A stretch of 64,000 bases of DNA from DATARH01 sp050246595 (GTDB lineage Bacteria > Pseudomonadota > Alphaproteobacteria > ATCC43930 > CGMCC-115725). The notes beneath the pieces were generated by a model. The model did no database searches, was not told the DNA's origin, and saw nothing but the letters and a program-made list of their open reading frames with translations. Each line of letters begins with the position of its first letter. Within the stretch, counting starts at the first letter, position 1. The DNA lies in assembly GCA_050246595.1 (NCBI GenBank), contig JBFWVT010000004.1:62001-126000 (forward strand), written 5' to 3'. Below, piece after piece: positions 50,799 through 59,579 of this stretch. The translations under genes were made by a program, and so were the position numbers.

Positions 50799-51443
50799 TC
50801 AGCGGCTCGGAAAGGTGACTGATCGTGTTCGCATTCGGCCGAGTAGCTTTTCGCCATCCGGCCGGAGAAGGCCGTTCGGGTCGACATGACGGTAAAGCGT
50901 CTGGCGTGTGATGCCGAGCTCGGCGCACAGTTCGCCGACTTTGGTGCCGGGTTTGCCCATTGCGGCTTGCGCGAGCCGTAATTTGGCTGCCGTCATTTTG
51001 TAAGGGCGCCCGCCGTTGCGGCCACGGGCACGCGCTGAAGCCAGGCCGGCCTGCGTGCGCTCGACGATCAGCGCGTGCTCGAACTCGGCCAACGCCGCGA
51101 AAATACCGAACACGAGACGACCGTTGGCCGTCGTGGTGTCGAGCTGCGCGCCTTGGCCTGTCAGGATCTTCAGACCGATCCCGCGCCGGGTCAGGTCATG
51201 GACGAGGTTGACCAAATGGCGCAGGTCGCGGCCGAGCCGGTCGAGCTTCCACGCCACCAGCGTATCGCCCTGCCGCAGTGCCTTGAGGCATGCCTCCAGA
51301 CCCGGCCTGTTATCGCGCTTGCCGGATGCATGGTCCTCGTAGAGGTGCCCCGGTTCGACGCCGGCGGCGAGCAGCGCATCGCGCTGCAGATCGAGTATCT
51401 GACTGCCGTCGGCCTTCGAGACGCGCATATAGCCGATCAACAC
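50799..51443 (-). CDS. tniR: Serine recombinase (resolvase)
   Basis: From a GTG at 51443 the protein has 214 residues, the resolvase core GYMRVSKADG with catalytic Ser9, RPGLEACLKALRQGDTLVAWKLDRLGRDLRHL, and a C-terminal HTH (KVGELCAELGITRQTLYRHV). It probably resolves cointegrates, as TniR does. Its end overlaps the left subterminal repeats by 5 bp. Confidence 0.88.
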   Translation of the reverse strand: MLIGYMRVSKADGSQILDLQRDALLAAGVEPGHLYEDHASGKRDNRPGLEACLKALRQGDTLVAWKLDRLGRDLRHLVNLVHDLTRRGIGLKILTGQGAQLDTTTANGRLVFGIFAALAEFEHALIVERTQAGLASARARGRNGGRPYKMTAAKLRLAQAAMGKPGTKVGELCAELGITRQTLYRHVDPNGLLRPDGEKLLGRMRTRSVTFPSR

Positions 51444-51532
51444 GGGGCTGCTCCGCAAACGGACGAATACGTGACAGCGCGGGCGACGCGCTTTCGACGC
51501 CTCCCAGGATGTCATTTAATCCGTCACCCCTT

Positions 51533-51970
51533 CTATGCTCTGTGAACCTCCCAGTTCTGTCTTGCGAGACGGCCGGCATCAGCCGTCGCATAGGCTGGTC
51601 GGCGCCGGGCCGCGCGGCTCAGCATCACCCGCAGCTCATCCAGCGCCGCACTCCCCTCTTCAGTGAGCGACCCGTCCTGCAGCGCGTTCATGCGTGCCTG
51701 TATCGATGCACCGTTCATCTCCCGCAGCCGCTCGACGGATACACCCGTGCCGGACGACAGACGGGCCAGCTCTGTGTCGGAAATCCTGTCCAGGTCGCGC
51801 GCCCCACGCCCGGTGCGTCCAAGAGCATGCTTGAGAAAAGCATCGTAGCTGACGCCGTATGCGGCCGCGATGCGGCGCACCCAGTTTTCCAATCCCTCCC
51901 AGTCGCGGGGCTGCGGGTGCAGCGGCCAGCGGCGATCTGGAACGAGATCGTCCCTGAAGAGGATCGTCAC
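51533..51970 (-). CDS. tniQ: Short TniQ-like transposition protein
   Basis: The 145-residue protein has the TniQ N-terminal signature (RRWPLHPQPRDWEGLENWVRRIAAAYGVSYDAFLKHALG) and a short helical tail ending at a TAG. Classical TniQ is about 400 residues, so this is one third of that. TniQ proteins assist target choice. It overlaps the tniB end by 4 bp. Confidence 0.78.
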   Translation of the reverse strand: MTILFRDDLVPDRRWPLHPQPRDWEGLENWVRRIAAAYGVSYDAFLKHALGRTGRGARDLDRISDTELARLSSGTGVSVERLREMNGASIQARMNALQDGSLTEEGSAALDELRVMLSRAARRRPAYATADAGRLARQNWEVHRA

Positions 51971-52881
51971 CGCAGCTCGCGCTCGAATAGGCGCCGGCGC
52001 ACGCTCGGCGGCTGGTACTCGACCACATCCAATGTCGCATCCGCGATCCGCTCCGCGCCGGCCAGCAGCGCGGCTTCGGTTGCAGCGGTCAGCAAAGCCG
52101 CGATTTCACCGATCGTGCCCTCCGAACGGCGCAATACATGCGTGCGCATCGCCGGCGCCCCCAAGCCCGACGGCTCACGAAGCGGCAGCACGGCCTCAAA
52201 GCTGGCGAGCAAGCGGCCAAGCTCCGGTCCATCCTCCCAGGGCGGCAGAAGAAACGGTTCGAAGCGGTTTTCGAGCTGGTCGTCGCTGCGAATGGCGAGA
52301 TACGCCTCGCGCGTGCCCAGGCAGACGAGCGGGATGCGCAGCTCGTTGCCGACATAGCGCAGCAAATTCAGCAGTTCGCGCTGCCGCGGTATCGGGGCAG
52401 CGAGAAGGTTATGGAGCTCGTCCAGCACCAGCATGCGACAGCCGACCTGACGCAGCAGATGCAATACCGTGGCCTCCGGCGATGCCGGCCGGCTGTGCAA
52501 GCCGCCCGGCACGTCCAGGGCAGCGAGGATGGCGCCGTAGAGCCGCCCCACCGTGGGCGAAGGCGGCGTCTGCACCATCAGCACCGGGATGCACTCGTGC
52601 TCGCCATTCGCCGAGACGTGCTGCGGGTGATCGCGCAGGAAATGCTCGGCAATAGCCGTCTTGCCGTTATTGGTCGGGCCGACGATCAGCAGGCAGCGGG
52701 GCCGTACCCGGCCGGGTTCGCGCTCCAGCATCATCTCCAAATGAGCGAGTGCCTGCTGCGCGCGGGAATACCCGATCCATCGATTGGCGGGCATGCGGGC
52801 CAAGCGCTCGGCGGCGGGCAGCTCGACTAGCTGGCACATCTCGGGGCGAAGGTGAGCCAGGTCCGCCACCTTCCCTACCAC
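51967..52881 (-). CDS. tniB: TniB AAA+ ATPase
   Basis: The 304-residue protein has WIGYSRAQQALAHLEMMLE, Walker A LLIVGPTNNGKT (about 64-75), Walker B RMLVLDELHNLLA and ELRIPLVCLGTREA, typical of TniB. It controls TniA through target-site DNA. Overlaps tniA by 7 bp. Confidence 0.92.
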   Translation of the reverse strand: MVGKVADLAHLRPEMCQLVELPAAERLARMPANRWIGYSRAQQALAHLEMMLEREPGRVRPRCLLIVGPTNNGKTAIAEHFLRDHPQHVSANGEHECIPVLMVQTPPSPTVGRLYGAILAALDVPGGLHSRPASPEATVLHLLRQVGCRMLVLDELHNLLAAPIPRQRELLNLLRYVGNELRIPLVCLGTREAYLAIRSDDQLENRFEPFLLPPWEDGPELGRLLASFEAVLPLREPSGLGAPAMRTHVLRRSEGTIGEIAALLTAATEAALLAGAERIADATLDVVEYQPPSVRRRLFERELR

Positions 52882-54557
52882 TGCTCGATATCATCGAATG
52901 GCTGCGGTAATTCCGTGATACCCCTGCCCGGATCAGCCGGAGCGGCGGACGGTGCAGCGCCGTGTGGCGTGGTCGCGGGCGACGCGGTAATGGCGGCAGG
53001 CCCATCCGGAGCCGACGCACGGCGCGTCCGGTCGCGCCGGGCGGAGCGGGTCAGATGCTCGGCTTCGCGTTCGGCCGCGCGCATCTCCTCTATCGCCGCG
53101 TACAGCGCTGTTTCGTTCACCTCACCCCGATGCCGGATGCGCAGACGGCGCCGGGCCAGGCGATGCTCCCACAGGCTGATCGCCGGTCTGGAGAGATCGC
53201 GTGTCGGCACTTCCAGGTAGCCGTCATCCTTGGGATCGAGCACGAACACGCGGCTGAGGTCGCGCGGGTCGCGGCGGACCAGCAAGGGATCCGGCCGGTC
53301 TCGCGCCGTAATCCAGGCGCGCAATGCCGGGCTGAAGTAGGTCAGATGATCGATCCTGATCCCGTTCCGCTGCAGGCTGCGGTTCAAAACGGGCAGGAAG
53401 TCGACCAGATAGGCCCGCGGATCGCGCGGGACCGGAATGGCGCCGTCCTCGGCCGCAAGCGCAATCACGCCGTCCTGCCAGCGGCGTAGCGGCGATTGGC
53501 CGTTGAGACCGGCATGCGGGCGCAAATGGTAATACTTGGCGACGGCGACCGCGAGCCAGCGCTCCAGCTCCTCCAGGGTCAGACAGGCGGCCTTGTCGCT
53601 ATCGTAAGTGCCGCGCTGGCCAATGTTGGAGAACGTCGTGCCGGGCAAGCTGTGCACCAGTCCCATCAGGGTGCCGATCACTCGCTCCACGATGCCGCCG
53701 AAATGCGGCTGACCCGGCGGCCGCCACTCAATGGCGATGCCGTGCTGGGCACAGCCGCGTTCGAAAGCCTGGGAATGGAACTCGGGGCCATTGTCGACGC
53801 CCAGCCGGCGCGGCTTGCCGGTCACGGGCCATTCGCCCTCGACACCGCGCAGCATGAGCCAGGACGCCTTATCCATTGCGGCGTGCGTCAGGCACAATCC
53901 GACCGAAGTGGCCGACGGTGCTTCAAGCGAGACATGAAAGCCGGCGATACACCGGCTGTAAGCATCGATGGCGACCGTCAGCCAGGGCCGTCCAATCGGT
54001 TCGCGGTCAACCGGATCGACAAGGATCAAGTCCACCGGCGTGTGATCGATTTGCAGTAAATCGAGCGGGTGCCGGGCGGGCGGCGCATGGCCGTGTACCG
54101 GTTTGGCCTCGGGGTGCTCCTCGCCGCGGCGGCGCAGGTCGGAGAGCGACAGCGCCTTGAGCCGGCGCCGGATCGTACTCGGCGAGGGTGGACGCAGCCC
54201 TTCCTTGCGGCAGCGCCCGATGACTTCCTCGACGACGCTCGCAGCTCCGCGTCGCTGTGGCGTCAGATAGCTTTCCTCTACAATCCGGCGAAGCGTCGCC
54301 TCGGTCGCGGGCACCATCCGCGGCGTGTTCCGGCCGCCGCTCGATCTGCCGGGCAGCAGCGCCGTCAGCGTGCCGCCGGCGTCCCGGCACCGGCGCAGCA
54401 AGGTGTAGATCTGACGCTCCGACAGGCCCAGCGTAGCCGCAGCGGCCTGGACCAGGTGGCGCGGCCAGCGGTCCTGTTCGGCGAGCGGGCGGACCACTTC
54501 GGCCCGGCGCTGGGCCTCGCGCCAAGCCGCCTCCGGGATGAGCGACAGGTCGGCCAT
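52875..54557 (-). CDS. tniA: TniA DDE transposase
   Basis: The 560-residue protein has an N-terminal HTH region, an integrase core with the DDE residues in LQIDHTPVDL, GVDNGPEFHSQ and GGIVERVIGTL, and a C-terminal Mu-type beta barrel. It cuts and joins the element ends. The start at 54557 is close to the right-end repeats. Confidence 0.94.
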   Translation of the reverse strand: MADLSLIPEAAWREAQRRAEVVRPLAEQDRWPRHLVQAAAATLGLSERQIYTLLRRCRDAGGTLTALLPGRSSGGRNTPRMVPATEATLRRIVEESYLTPQRRGAASVVEEVIGRCRKEGLRPPSPSTIRRRLKALSLSDLRRRGEEHPEAKPVHGHAPPARHPLDLLQIDHTPVDLILVDPVDREPIGRPWLTVAIDAYSRCIAGFHVSLEAPSATSVGLCLTHAAMDKASWLMLRGVEGEWPVTGKPRRLGVDNGPEFHSQAFERGCAQHGIAIEWRPPGQPHFGGIVERVIGTLMGLVHSLPGTTFSNIGQRGTYDSDKAACLTLEELERWLAVAVAKYYHLRPHAGLNGQSPLRRWQDGVIALAAEDGAIPVPRDPRAYLVDFLPVLNRSLQRNGIRIDHLTYFSPALRAWITARDRPDPLLVRRDPRDLSRVFVLDPKDDGYLEVPTRDLSRPAISLWEHRLARRRLRIRHRGEVNETALYAAIEEMRAAEREAEHLTRSARRDRTRRASAPDGPAAITASPATTPHGAAPSAAPADPGRGITELPQPFDDIEQW

Positions 54558-54581
54558 GCCAATCCCCAGGCTGCAGCGTAT

Positions 54582-54650
54582 TGCAGAGGACTATGACATA
54601 TTGCAGTCTGCTGCAGCCCACTTTGACAACGATTGCAGCCGAGTTTGACA
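54582..54650 (+). repeat. Right-end TniA-binding-like repeats
   Basis: Three imperfect copies (54582-54598, 54612-54628, 54634-54650) of TGCAGCC-N(3-4)-TTTGACA type, together with the terminal repeat at 54679. The left end has only one extra copy. Confidence 0.65.
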
Positions 54651-54678
54651 GGGCAAAGCGTTATAAATCAATGCGCTT

Positions 54679-54705
54679 TGCTGAAGCCGACTTTGAAAAA
54701 TGACA
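54679..54705 (-). repeat. Right terminal inverted repeat
   Basis: Perfect 27-bp inverse of the left repeat. It contains an ATG at 54700 that is in frame with the integrase to the right. Confidence 0.9.
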
Positions 54706-55722
54706 GGGAGGGGACCGATTTCAGACCAGCCAACATCACAGCTGCCGGCGACGATCCAGCAGGCCGAGGTCGCCCTCGACCAGCGGGCGCCAAATATCGT
54801 CCCGGCGCTAATCGCCGATCTCGGCGATGCGGCGGCGTGGCGCTATATCGAATTCTTCACGGCCAATATCCGCAACCCGCACACGCGCCGGGCCTATGCG
54901 CGCGCGTGCAGCCGGTTCTTTGCTTGGTGCGAGGACCACGGCCTGACGCCGGCGACGATCCGGCCGCATGATGTCGGCACCTATATCGAGCAGCTGCAGG
55001 CCAAGGTCTCGGCGCCGTCCGTCAAGCAGCAGCTCGCCGCGATCCGGATGATGTTCGATTGGCTGGTTACGGGCCAGATCGTGCCGAATAATCCGGCCTC
55101 TTCCGTGCGCGGTCCAAAGTATGTCGTCAAGGTCGGCAAGACGCCGGTGCTTGAAGCCGAGGCCTGGCGCAAGCTGCTCAAATCGATCCCGACCGAGAGC
55201 GTGCGCGATCTGCGTGATCGGGCGCTGATCGCGACGCTGACCTACAGCTTCGCGCGCATCAATGCCGCCCTGAAGATGAAAGTCGAGGATCTGCGGCCGC
55301 GCGGCGCCAGCTGGTCGATCCGGCTACACGAGAAAGGCGGCAAGCAGCATACGATGCCGTGCCATCACGCGCTGGCCGAAGCACTGCACACCTATATTGG
55401 TGCGGCCGGCATTGCCGATGACCGGAAAGGCTGGCTATTCCGCACGGCTCGCGGGCACAAAGGGAGCGCGCTATCCGAGAAGCCGATGGGCCAGCCTGAT
55501 GCCTGGCGCATGATCCGACGGCGTGCCGCGGCGGCCGGCATCGCCGAGGCGATTGGCTGTCACACATTCCGCGCGACCGGCATCACCGCCTATCTCGCCA
55601 ATGGTGGCGCACTCGAGCATGCCCAGGAAATGGCTGCGCACGAGAGCCCGCGCACGACCAAGCTCTATGACCGGACGAAAGAACGGCTTACCCAAGACGA
55701 GGTCGAACGAATTCGCTTATAA
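54700..55722 (+). CDS. Tyrosine recombinase / integrase, 5' end replaced by the transposon end
   Basis: The frame opens at an ATG inside the right terminal repeat and gives 340 residues. The core has FFTANIRNPHTRRAYARACSRFFAWCE (SAM-like core-binding) and the catalytic set Arg in SFARINAALKMK, Lys in EKGGKQH, HTFRATG and HESPRTTKLYDR with Tyr. The pre-insertion DNA, rejoined by removing the transposon, has a TGA in this frame just upstream. So the N-terminus was either slightly shorter or has been altered. The rest is intact. Confidence 0.87.
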   Translation: MTGRGPISDQPTSQLPATIQQAEVALDQRAPNIVPALIADLGDAAAWRYIEFFTANIRNPHTRRAYARACSRFFAWCEDHGLTPATIRPHDVGTYIEQLQAKVSAPSVKQQLAAIRMMFDWLVTGQIVPNNPASSVRGPKYVVKVGKTPVLEAEAWRKLLKSIPTESVRDLRDRALIATLTYSFARINAALKMKVEDLRPRGASWSIRLHEKGGKQHTMPCHHALAEALHTYIGAAGIADDRKGWLFRTARGHKGSALSEKPMGQPDAWRMIRRRAAAAGIAEAIGCHTFRATGITAYLANGGALEHAQEMAAHESPRTTKLYDRTKERLTQDEVERIRL

Positions 55723-55844
55723 TCGACGTCAACTACGCACGAGCCACGGTCAACAGGCAACCGCGTCATCACTGCCGCCGAGTAAATCAGATACGTATAG
55801 GCGCCAAGACGTCCTGTAGACCATCTGCAACGGGGAGGAGCAGC

Positions 55845-57020
55845 GTGAATTGGTCAATGGACGACATTCTCGACGCCAATCCGCGGCAGGGTACCCAGCC
55901 CAAATCAAGATTAGAACGATTGATTGATGTGGCCGGAACGAACCTCGAAATTCTCAGCGATGCTGCTAACGAATTAGAAGCCCGCCAGCCCCCGCACGTC
56001 GCAGCTTTCTTTCAGCTTCCATATCACCTGCAAGTCGAACCCACTTGGCACCGCGTTGCGACGTTAGAACATGGCCTGTATGCTGATCTGAGATTTGAGC
56101 CTTGTGCAGTAGAGCCAGCCGATGCAGGTAACTTCAAATTAATCAGGGAAACCACCCAGCAAAAGCGCCAAAGACTGGCGCGTGTGACACAGGTTATAGC
56201 ACTATTGCCTGTATGGGGCAGACGTTCGCTCTTTCATCAAAAATATCTTCACCAAGCAAACAGCGGCCGATCTGATAATCCGATAATTGTTCCCCAACGG
56301 GAGAGTTGGATCGACAATAGACCGTTATCTCGCGGTGAGTATGAGTCAAATTTCGCTAGTCGCCTTATTCGTGAACTGATGACCGCAATGCGCGTCTTTC
56401 TTCCCGCTTACAGCGTGAGAGCCTTACAAGAAGCGCCAGTGCCAAAGCTTCTTTATTCATATCACACTATGATTGCCCCAGGACACCTAGTTTATGCAGG
56501 TGATAACGTCCCTATACTCGGGGCGCTCATGGAATCAGCAGAAGATAGTGAGTCAGTTGATTACGTTTCGGGTGCTGAAATTTCCACCGCTATGCAAATG
56601 CGGTACCGAGATCTCAGTCGGTTTGAGCAACAGCTATTCGCTTTGGAGCGCATGCGACGAGGCGGCGAAGTTACGCTTGCGCTAATTGGATGCTTATCGC
56701 TCCTCGAATGGTTGTTGAATTTATACATTATAGGAAAAGGAGGAAAGAAGGCGAAATTATTTGAAGCCCTGCGTCATCCTGTTATCGATTTTCTCTCCAA
56801 TAATGAAAAAGAGATTCTTGATGATGCCAGACAAGCACGTAATCTGGCGGTTCATGAACGGCCGCTTACCCACACTGGACTAACGGGAGAAGACACCTCC
56901 TCTGGCCGCGAACTTCGCGGCATTTCGGCCGGGCTTACGGCATCCGAGGTCAGGACCGTGATGCAGATTGTTTTCAAAGCTTTTCGAGAAATCAACTTAC
57001 GCGGCATCTCCACTCGCTGA
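55845..57020 (+). CDS. Hypothetical protein with a C-terminal HEPN-like RNxxxH motif
   Basis: From a GTG (ribosome site GGGGAGGAG) the 391-residue protein has no clear N-terminal family. In the last 150 residues a helical region ends in DARQARNLAVHERPL, giving R332-N...H337, the Rx4H motif of HEPN RNases and toxins, followed by SEVRTVMQIVFKAFREIN. The gene is AT-richer and uses more A/T-ending codons than its surroundings, a sign of recent transfer. Next to integrase, IS110 and a restriction-like operon, a defence or toxin function is likely but unproven. Confidence 0.65.
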   Translation: MNWSMDDILDANPRQGTQPKSRLERLIDVAGTNLEILSDAANELEARQPPHVAAFFQLPYHLQVEPTWHRVATLEHGLYADLRFEPCAVEPADAGNFKLIRETTQQKRQRLARVTQVIALLPVWGRRSLFHQKYLHQANSGRSDNPIIVPQRESWIDNRPLSRGEYESNFASRLIRELMTAMRVFLPAYSVRALQEAPVPKLLYSYHTMIAPGHLVYAGDNVPILGALMESAEDSESVDYVSGAEISTAMQMRYRDLSRFEQQLFALERMRRGGEVTLALIGCLSLLEWLLNLYIIGKGGKKAKLFEALRHPVIDFLSNNEKEILDDARQARNLAVHERPLTHTGLTGEDTSSGRELRGISAGLTASEVRTVMQIVFKAFREINLRGISTR

Positions 57021-57400
57021 GCGGGCACCCTTCATTCCACCCGTGCGGCGGATGAGAATCCGATGACGGATAGTGTAACACATAACCGCATAACCTATTG
57101 ACCTCAAACGACTTTAGACGTGTTTCGTAACGTCCTTTATGTTACACTTCTGTCACGGGCCGTTGGTTCGTCAATCCCTCTGAGCCATGATCCTGTTGCC
57201 GGTGTCTTGCTTCTGTCCGGGGTCGGCGCGGGGCCGCCACCTGATGGGGTCGGATGAGGAACAGGTCGGCCGATCTAAATACGCGCAGTCATCCAAAGTG
57301 GCGCCGCTGTGTAACATGCGGCCTGACCCGATCCATCGTCCCGGCAACGGGACCTTGCTCCGGGGGCTGGTGTCTCGCCCCCGAACCTGTGATCTCCTTC
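57021..57400. other. Intergenic stretch flanking the IS110 transposase
   Basis: About 380 bp between the HEPN-motif gene and the transposase. It probably includes the IS left end. No gene or tRNA is visible. A short CCCTC-type block near 57174 is mirrored near 58500. Confidence 0.5.
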
Positions 57401-58438
57401 TTAACGCGTTGTAGCCGCAGCTGCCTTGTCAGCCAGGAAGCTCGTTTTGTCGGCCAGCATGCGATGCAGCACCACGGCGAGCTTGCGGGCGAGCGCCACC
57501 TTGGCCTTGCGCATGCCGGCGCGGGCCGCCAAGCGCATCCCCCAACTCTTCAGGGTAGAAGCCTTCACCGGTCGGGTGAGGATGACATTGGCTGCCTCGT
57601 AGAGCGCGGTGCGCACACTGGCATCGCCGATCTTCGAAATGCGGCCGGTCACATCGGTCTCGCCCGACTGATATTTTCTCGGCGTCAGCCCGAAATGCGC
57701 GCCTACCCTCTTCGAGGACTTGAAACGGCCGGGATCATCGATTGCCGCGACATAGGTGAGCGCGACAATCGTGCCGACGCCGGGCGTGGTCACAAGCCGC
57801 CGAACACGGTCGTCATCGCGAGCGAGGGATCGCAAGCGCTTCTCGAGCTTCTGCCATTCGCTGAACAGTGTGTCCCGGGCCGCCAGCATCGCCTCGGCAA
57901 TCGTCGACAGCGTCGCATGACCGGCGACCAGTTCACGAACGCGGCTGGCAAAGGTTCGCGGCGTCGTCGGGCCGACCTTCAATCCGAAGCCACGCAGTAC
58001 ACCGCGCAGGCTCATCTCGACATCATGGTTCTTGGTCTGAAGCAGTTTGCGCGCCGTCAACAGCGCGCGTACCTCCTGTGCCGGCAACGACTTGCAGTGA
58101 ACCGGGCGAAACCAGCCGAGCCGCATGAGCTGGGCGATACCGCGTGCATCCTTGCGATCAGTCTTGACCGGCATCGCCTTGAAGGCGTCCCGGACGTGCC
58201 GGGTTTCCAACAGCTCGACCGCCAAGCCCGCCTTCTGCATTCCCGCATACAGCCATTGCGAGAGCGGGCCGGCTTCAAGTCCGATCCGCGTCATCGTGAG
58301 CTCCAGGCGGTTGAACCAGGCGATCAACACCTCGGGTTCGCTGGCCACCTTAGCCTCGCGAATGATCCGCCCTGTCGCATCGACAACACACAGGCTCGCG
58401 CTTTCCAATGACACGTCGATACCGGCATAGTGCTCCAT
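57401..58438 (-). CDS. IS110-family transposase (DEDD type)
   Basis: The 345-residue protein has an N-terminal DEDD RuvC-like domain (YAGIDVSLESASLCVVD; ARGIAQLMRLGW after KTDRKDA) and a C-terminal Tnp_20 domain (TTPGVGTIVALTYVAAIDDPGRFKSSKRVGAHFGLTPRKYQSG). These enzymes use a bridge RNA encoded at the element's flank for target choice. It is intact, and the flanking 200-380 bp on either side would hold the bridge RNA, though I cannot fold it here. Confidence 0.92.
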   Translation of the reverse strand: MEHYAGIDVSLESASLCVVDATGRIIREAKVASEPEVLIAWFNRLELTMTRIGLEAGPLSQWLYAGMQKAGLAVELLETRHVRDAFKAMPVKTDRKDARGIAQLMRLGWFRPVHCKSLPAQEVRALLTARKLLQTKNHDVEMSLRGVLRGFGLKVGPTTPRTFASRVRELVAGHATLSTIAEAMLAARDTLFSEWQKLEKRLRSLARDDDRVRRLVTTPGVGTIVALTYVAAIDDPGRFKSSKRVGAHFGLTPRKYQSGETDVTGRISKIGDASVRTALYEAANVILTRPVKASTLKSWGMRLAARAGMRKAKVALARKLAVVLHRMLADKTSFLADKAAAATTR

Positions 58439-58697
58439 GGTCGTCCCTCGATGATGCTTGGAGCAGGCTGCGCCTGACTCCGCTTCTTGACACCATCACT
58501 CTGAGGGACGGCCGCCAGCGCAACTACCCTGGTTGCCGGCCCGTGACCCCATCTAACATTAAGCTCAACGGGCTAGGTTTTCACCCCAGTGTCGTTTCCC
58601 GGCAACGCCCCGTCGTTATCGGACCAGCATGGATGGCGTTGGCGCCATATCTGCCGCACCCTAAGCTGCGGGTAACGCAGCATCACCGACCACCGTC

Positions 58698-59579
58698 ATG
58701 CCAGTAGACCTACATCAGCGGCTGTCAGAATTTTCATACGGATATGGGGTAACGCGTGAGGTTGAGCGTTTGCTTAAATCTGTGGGACTGAGACCTGTAC
58801 CTTTCCTCCCGTCGCTGCTTCAAGAAGCTGATCTCGGTTGTGATGTTGCCTTTGATCGTCCCGGAAGGCCTCTGCTTCTACAATTTAAACTTGGTGAAGC
58901 GCTTGAACGATTTGTACGAATTAATAAGTTGAAACCACGACCTCCGCTTGCTAAGCAATTTTGGCGTTTTAATGTTGATACCGCAGAGCAAAACGGGCAA
59001 TTCGACGTACTTCTAAAATCCGAATTGGGCGGCGCAGAGGTATATTATGTCGCCCCACGCTTTACAGGCTGGGATTCTTATGTTTCTGCCTTCGAGCGCG
59101 AGCAGGTGTTAGGCCGCTCATTGATTATGAAGCCATCTGAGATTGACAACAAGCTTGCTATTGAATTCGAACCTGACGGTTGGCATCGTATCGTATATGA
59201 TGAGGGCCAGGTATTCGTATGTTCGAAACCGACCCGCTTGGAGGAGCATCCGGTGGAGTTGCTCGGGCAAACGATCCGCGATAAAATCGAGCGCCATCCA
59301 GTAGACATCGCCTATGTTTTAAAAGACGTGTATTCAAGCCTGAACCGGCAGCGCGATATCCGCGTGCCAAGTGAGGAAGATGCGGGCCACCTAGTCAGGC
59401 GTCCCGCACCTGCACCAGATCTTGCGCCATCGGCCACGCAGGTCGCGCAAAATCGCCTTGCACGGCTTAATGGCTTCCAGGCTAGATTTGCCAGCGAGGA
59501 GATCGCGGTTTTTGCCGCTCTCGGTGTCGAGACTTGGGCCTTGGGCATGCAGCTGATCGCGGTTACTCTTGAGAGCTGA
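58698..59579 (+). CDS. Hypothetical protein with a possible restriction-endonuclease-like fold
   Basis: The 293-residue protein begins EFSYGYGVTREVERLLKSVGLRPVPFLPSLLQEADLGCDVAFDRPGRPLLLQFKLGEAL. The D-x(11-13)-QxK arrangement (DVAF...LLLQFK) looks like a PD-(D/E)xK nuclease core with QxK variation. The C-terminal half is not recognised. AT-richer than its neighbours. Its 3' end overlaps that of the convergent GIY-YIG gene by 17 bp. Confidence 0.55.
   Translation: MPVDLHQRLSEFSYGYGVTREVERLLKSVGLRPVPFLPSLLQEADLGCDVAFDRPGRPLLLQFKLGEALERFVRINKLKPRPPLAKQFWRFNVDTAEQNGQFDVLLKSELGGAEVYYVAPRFTGWDSYVSAFEREQVLGRSLIMKPSEIDNKLAIEFEPDGWHRIVYDEGQVFVCSKPTRLEEHPVELLGQTIRDKIERHPVDIAYVLKDVYSSLNRQRDIRVPSEEDAGHLVRRPAPAPDLAPSATQVAQNRLARLNGFQARFASEEIAVFAALGVETWALGMQLIAVTLES

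Larger units (their letters stand above)
50755..54705. mobile_element. Tn402/Tn5053-like transposon with 27-bp perfect terminal repeats
   Basis: A perfect 27-bp inverted repeat beginning TGTCATTTTTCAAAGTCG lies at 50755-50781 and 54679-54705. Further subterminal copies of TGTCAAA(G/C)T...GC occur at 50785-50803 on the left and 54582, 54612 and 54634 on the right. Between them are tniA, tniB, a short tniQ-like gene and a serine recombinase. Both outer edges carry GGGAGGG (50748-50754 and 54706-54712), a possible target duplication, longer than the 5 bp normal for the family. The element holds no cargo that I can see. Confidence 0.88.

Noticed and set aside
50755..54705. CRISPR-associated transposon
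   Set aside because: The short TniQ is suggestive, but there is no Cas gene and no CRISPR array in the window.
57150..58600. Perfect terminal inverted repeats around the IS110 transposase
   Set aside because: Only a short imperfect CCCTC-type match is seen; IS110 elements usually lack them.
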